Shown: positions 60,360-64,000 of the stretch, piece after piece
Position numbering within the stretch: the stretch's first letter is position 1
How the letters are laid out: every line of letters starts with the position of its first letter
DNA from: Salticus scenicus
Taxonomy: Eukaryota > Arthropoda > Arachnida > Araneae > Salticidae
DNA: 64,000 nt
NCBI GenBank assembly: GCA_963930645.1
Contig: OZ005648.1
Span: 244,071,436 to 244,135,435 of the forward strand
Reading direction: 5' to 3'
Translations under genes and position numbers: made by a program
Notes under the pieces: generated by a model
Database searches by the model: none
The model's input: only the letters and a program-made list of their open reading frames with translations
What the model was told of the DNA's origin: nothing

Positions 60360-60955
60360 GGAGGAAGAAAACTTTTTGTATTGATATCACCTAAAATATC
60401 TGTGAACGGCAGTCCTTTGTTTATTTAGTTATGTAAACCGTTGTTTTAACAGAAAAAAAATATAAATAAATAAATCGGATAATTTTTTAAAGTACAGTGT
60501 CTGACTTTCCTACCAAAACTGTGAAGGGAGCCGGTTCCCCCTCATGTTAAGTTAATAAGCGGACTTAGGCGGGTTGTTTTACATTGAGGAAAAGTGCCTG
60601 GTTGTCCTCTTTATTCTTTCAAATAACATCTAGGTATTAATTTTTGCAAAATAGAAGATAGGATAACAGATAATATTTTATTTTAGCTTAGAAATTTTTA
60701 TTCATTAATCCATCAACCATGAAAACTCATTTAGATAAATTGGAGAGTATGCTGTAATTGTTAGATTTTGCTTTAAAAACATCTGCTGTAATTTTTAATC
60801 ACACTTGTTGGTATTTTTCGGTTTTCTATAAATAAAAATAAGTGATCATTCAAAAATAATTTAAAGTAACCAAACAACATATCATATGGTTCATATTGCA
60901 TGTCCAATTCACATGCACAATTTTTATAATCAATGCACAATTCTTATACAATACA
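60360..60955. other. Spacer, no gene seen
   Basis: A short less AT-rich stretch at 60525-60610 has no recognised identity. Confidence 0.5.
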
Positions 60956-60971
60956 AGGACTTGAGCAAATA

Positions 60972-61048
60972 TCCATTCCTTAACCGGGATTCGAATCCAA
61001 AATTTTCTGTTAAAGAACTAAGTTTATCTGCTAACTGGCTTGCTAGCC
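60972..61048 (-). pseudogene. tRNA-like fragment (possible SINE head)
   Basis: On the minus strand GGCTAGCAAGCCAGTTAGCA resembles a D-arm/A-box region, and GGATTCGAATCCCGG a T-arm/B box, at roughly tRNA spacing. Acceptor and anticodon stems do not pair convincingly. It could be a decayed tRNA or a tRNA-derived SINE head, or a chance match. Confidence 0.3.
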
Positions 61049-61049
61049 G

Positions 61050-61573
61050 TTGGAAGTTCGTTGCGTTGCAACAATAAATACGATCAATATCGACGCTCAT
61101 TGGTTAATAAACATGTGATACACATCAAAAGAACACTGCGAAATTTTCAGTACCAATTTATATCACAGTGTAAAGGGAATTAGATTTTTTTTTTTTTTTT
61201 TAATCTTTTTAGAACAATCTGTGAAAAATTACAGCAACCTATGCTGTGTTTATAATTAGAAAATACCGTTTTTCTTTTTTTTTTTTTTTTTTTTTTTTTT
61301 CAGAAATTTTATAGAGTGTATTATTTAATTTGTCTGTATTCTTTAATTTGGAAATAGTTTATCTAACGGATAAATTCATCGAACACAACTTGGTTTAACA
61401 ATGAGCAATAATAATGATAATAATAATATGATGATGATGAGGAGGAGGAGGACTGTATTTTGTAATTGAGTATGTAGGAAAAAAAAAAAATGATTTTCAA
61501 ATTTCAAAACTTAATTTCTCTACGAATTCGGAACCAAAACTCAATATATGTACATTTAAAGCTGTATCAAAGC

Positions 61574-61606
<33 letters not shown>

Positions 61607-62265
61607 AAATATTCAAAATAGTTCTAGCCTTAAATGGTCGTCGACAAAAAATCTAAATGATAAAAGTTCACCATTTTCTCCCTTCATTTGAGCAAAGTAC
61701 TGGAATTAATGAAACCCAAGTAAAAGTAGAAACGTATTAAGTCAAAAGAATAGGAAGGTGTCTTGCATGGAAGTTCTACTTTAGGTAAAGGTTAATTGCT
61801 TCAAAAATTCCCTTTACTATTTTCATCAAAGCCGAGGAAAATGTATAAATGAAAAACTCTGATGAAAGTTTGAAACATTAAATGGGATAAGAAAAGAGTA
61901 AAAAGTTCAGAAAAGAAAAAAAAAATCGTAAAAGGTAAATGAAGTTTTCATTTCTTTTTTAATAGAAAATTTTAGAAAGTAATGATAGTTTGAAAAAAAA
62001 AAAAAAAAAATTAGAAGCTGGTTATAAAGTTTTTTTTCCAAATGTGAATTTGTAAAGATTTGAAAAAAATTAAATTTCTAAAACTATAATAAAAAAATAG
62101 TTCAATAAATCAATTAATTTAAAGTTTAAAATAAGTTTTAAATTCTATGTTAACTTAGAACATGTTCTTTGCAGTAAAATTTATTGCCAATACCTAAATT
62201 AAAAAATCTGATGTGGGCACCACATGACTTCCTTATACACTTTTAGAAATATCCATAATGTTAAA
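61050..62265. other. AT-rich spacer with homopolymers
   Basis: Long T- or A-runs lie at 61185-61201, 61276-61300, 61576-61600 and 61994-62010. An (ATG)n(AGG)n tract lies at 61427-61452. No gene seen. Confidence 0.6.
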
Positions 62266-62269
62266 AAAC

Positions 62270-62665
62270 ATTCACATTGGACCCGAAACAGTTGGCTAAA
62301 AATATTTAAAAAAATGAATTATCAAAGTGTTCTGAGCTTTTCTGAAAGTTAGTTAAAAATCGATTGCAAGATTTGTACTGGTAACGCTGACGAAGGCAGC
62401 AGGACCCTAAGCAGTTGGCTAAAAGTATTTAAAAAATGCTTTCATCGTGTTCTGATCTAGTCTGAAAGTTTCAAATGTCTAGCTAGTCGGGAAGTTAGTT
62501 AAATAAATTTTCTGTTGAATCACATAAACGCTGCTGAAGGCAGCAGGTATCGGAAACAGTTGGCTAAAAATATTTAAAAAATGCATTGTCACTTGTCCTG
62601 AGCTTTTCTGAAAGTTTCAAATGTCTAGCTAGTCGGGAAGTCAGTTAAATTGAAAGATTTGTCCA
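62270..62665 (+). repeat. Tandem array B, copy 2 (about 150-bp unit)
   Basis: Nearly three units repeat CCGAAACAGTTGGCTAAAA, TTTCTGAAAGTTTCAAATGT, CTAGCTAGTCGGGAAGT and GAAGGCAGCAGG. They match 46640-47290 in sequence, order and orientation. The first unit has lost its CAAATGTCTAGC block. Confidence 0.85.
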
Positions 62666-63120
62666 AACCGTTTTTATGTTATTACCGTTTTTTGATACAT
62701 TATGACCAAAACCTATGTATTTTTTGTCTTTATGAACCTAATTTTCCTAAATATCTCCAAAATGGAAAATCATACAAAGTCCAAAAAGGGAGGTGCACAA
62801 CTAGATGTTAAAACAAACCTATGTATCAATTCGCAACTTTCTACGTCCAACTGTTTTTGAGTTATGCGACATACACACACACACACACAGACACACATGC
62901 ATAGAGACGTCACGAAAAATCGTGTAAATTCCCTTATATTTCTAAAACGAGAGCTCGTGTTAAGACGACACTTGCAGGTGTACAACTAGACATCATGACA
63001 GTCACACGTATAAATTGGCATAATTCAGCGATCATTCGTTTTCGAGCAATGTGAAATACAATATCCATTTCGTAAATCGGGATTACTATACTTCCTTATA
63101 CTTTGTATAAGGAAGTAAAA
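62666..63120 (+). repeat. Dispersed repeat ending in a strong hairpin
   Basis: It follows array B directly, contains a (CA)n tract at 62873-62890, and ends at 63089-63117 with TACTTCCTTATAC, a TTT loop and the exact reverse complement. The terminal hairpin recalls those ending the repeats at 21.08 and 58.65 kb. Confidence 0.5.
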
Positions 63121-63124
63121 AAGA

Positions 63125-63465
63125 ACTTAATACTCAAAACAATATTATGTAACTATATGCGGAAAATCATGGCAATCATATTTTAAAAAAAGTGTCGTAA
63201 CTAAACACTGGAACTTAATTAATAAATAAAATTAATGAAAATTAATTTTATGATATTTTTAAACCTTTAAGTAATCTTAATGAAATTTTTAAATTAGTAT
63301 GTTGTAGCCATCACAAAACATCCTTCGGTGCCATTCTTTGATTGGCGAAAACAACAGCGCTACCTACCATTTAACATAAACAGATATTTAATCTTTGCTT
63401 CACAATAAAGATCTTTACATATGAAGTATGGAACAATTTAACCAACAGATGCTGAGGTGTAGCCA
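63125..63465. other. Spacer, no gene seen
   Basis: It includes the GTTGTAGCCATCACAAAACATCC stretch noted at 57010-58330. Nothing else is supported. Confidence 0.4.
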
Positions 63466-63469
63466 TGTT

Positions 63470-64000
63470 GAAAATAATAGAATGTAACAAAAAACAACGT
63501 CACATGTTGTAAGGTTGAGACAACGGTAGGTCACCATTGGTTGAAAATTGTGCTGGATCCAGCGATGCAATAAGTTGGGAGAGTTAAAATGCTTCGAGCG
63601 CCAGTAGTCGGCAAAATTTTAGGTTGGAATAGTTTTGCGTCAACATAGCGCTGCAACGGTGGAAGTAAGTTGCGGAGTGTAGGCGAATGCGAATCGGCTT
63701 TAAAGTATTGTTTAAATGAAGTTGATTGAAGGAAGTATAAATAGGAAGTTAGTTTCGTAAAGTGTGGGGTGTAGTGGAGATAGTTCTGATGTCCGAATAA
63801 GTTGTAATTTGTGGCATATTACTTAAATTAGTTTATTATTCGAAAGTTGAAGTCCTGTACTATTGGAGTTAGCAAATTTGATGTGCGTTGTAGTGTTGTA
63901 GAGTTAGATAAATTGAATGTAAATTCTGCCGGCCTTGGGAATCCACCGGATAGATTGTATTCACATCGCCTAGTGGTAAAGAGTGCAGCCTTTATTCTTC
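63470..64000 (+). promoter_or_regulatory. Promoter-like or LTR-like segment with TATA box, cut by window end
   Basis: Composition changes here to G-richer, less AT-rich sequence without homopolymers. TATAAATA at 63736-63743 is a good TATA box, and the following 250 bp lack a long frame, as in a 5' untranslated region or LTR R-U5. It could be the promoter of a gene lying to the right or the first LTR of a retrotransposon. No primer-binding site or LTR end is recognised before the window stops. Confidence 0.35.

Overview
This looks like a gene-poor, AT-rich stretch of an animal nuclear genome, most likely an arthropod (a chelicerate such as a spider would fit, but that is only an impression). 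There are no prokaryotic-style operons or ribosome binding sites. Long A/T homopolymers and (TA)n, (GT)n and (ATAA)n microsatellites are everywhere, and almost all structured sequence is repetitive or transposon-derived. I found no intact host protein gene. Nearly all open frames are short, lie in repeats or microsatellites, and show no coding character.

Layout. 0-6.5 kb: two near-identical 2.3-kb copies of a Helitron-like element, with a second Helitron-like 5' end abutting the first copy head to tail. 6.5-11.3 kb: AT-rich spacer with hAT-like, LTR-like and foldback fragments. 11.4-14.6 kb: a tandem array with a period near 600 bp, each period built from related sub-repeats and a GACAGACGGACA-type stretch. 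15.5 kb: a 60-bp perfect palindrome. 16.55 kb: a small hAT-like element. 17.8-18.9 kb: minus-strand exon-like open segments, possibly relics of a membrane-protein gene. 19.8-20.5 kb: a transposon with about 230-bp inverted repeats that keeps only a transposase C-terminus. 21.2-22.6 kb: a local duplication and a decayed coding segment. 24.3-27.7 and 34.1-36.5 kb: two copies of a long composite repeat. 31.3-32.0 and 36.5-37.6 kb: local tandem duplications. 39.06-40.63 kb: a full-length but dead Tc1-like (DD34E) transposon, followed by a large foldback element. 44.38-47.94 kb: a 3.56-kb element with inverted ends and ten copies of a 15-bp motif, enclosing two tandem arrays. 52.8-53.8 kb: two small inverted-repeat elements. 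55.5-57.0 kb: a hAT-like element with an 8-bp target duplication, carrying a tRNA-Ser-derived SINE (10-bp target duplication) and a palindromic MITE. 58.3-63.1 kb: duplications, two more copies of that MITE, and further repeats. 63.5-64.0 kb: a G-richer segment with a TATA box, possibly a promoter or the start of an LTR, cut by the window end.

The parts do not work together as a pathway. The window is a layered record of transposition, nesting and tandem amplification. The most unusual object is the element at 44.38-47.94 kb. All family assignments rest on termini, target-site duplications and motifs read by eye; none was checked by alignment or database search.
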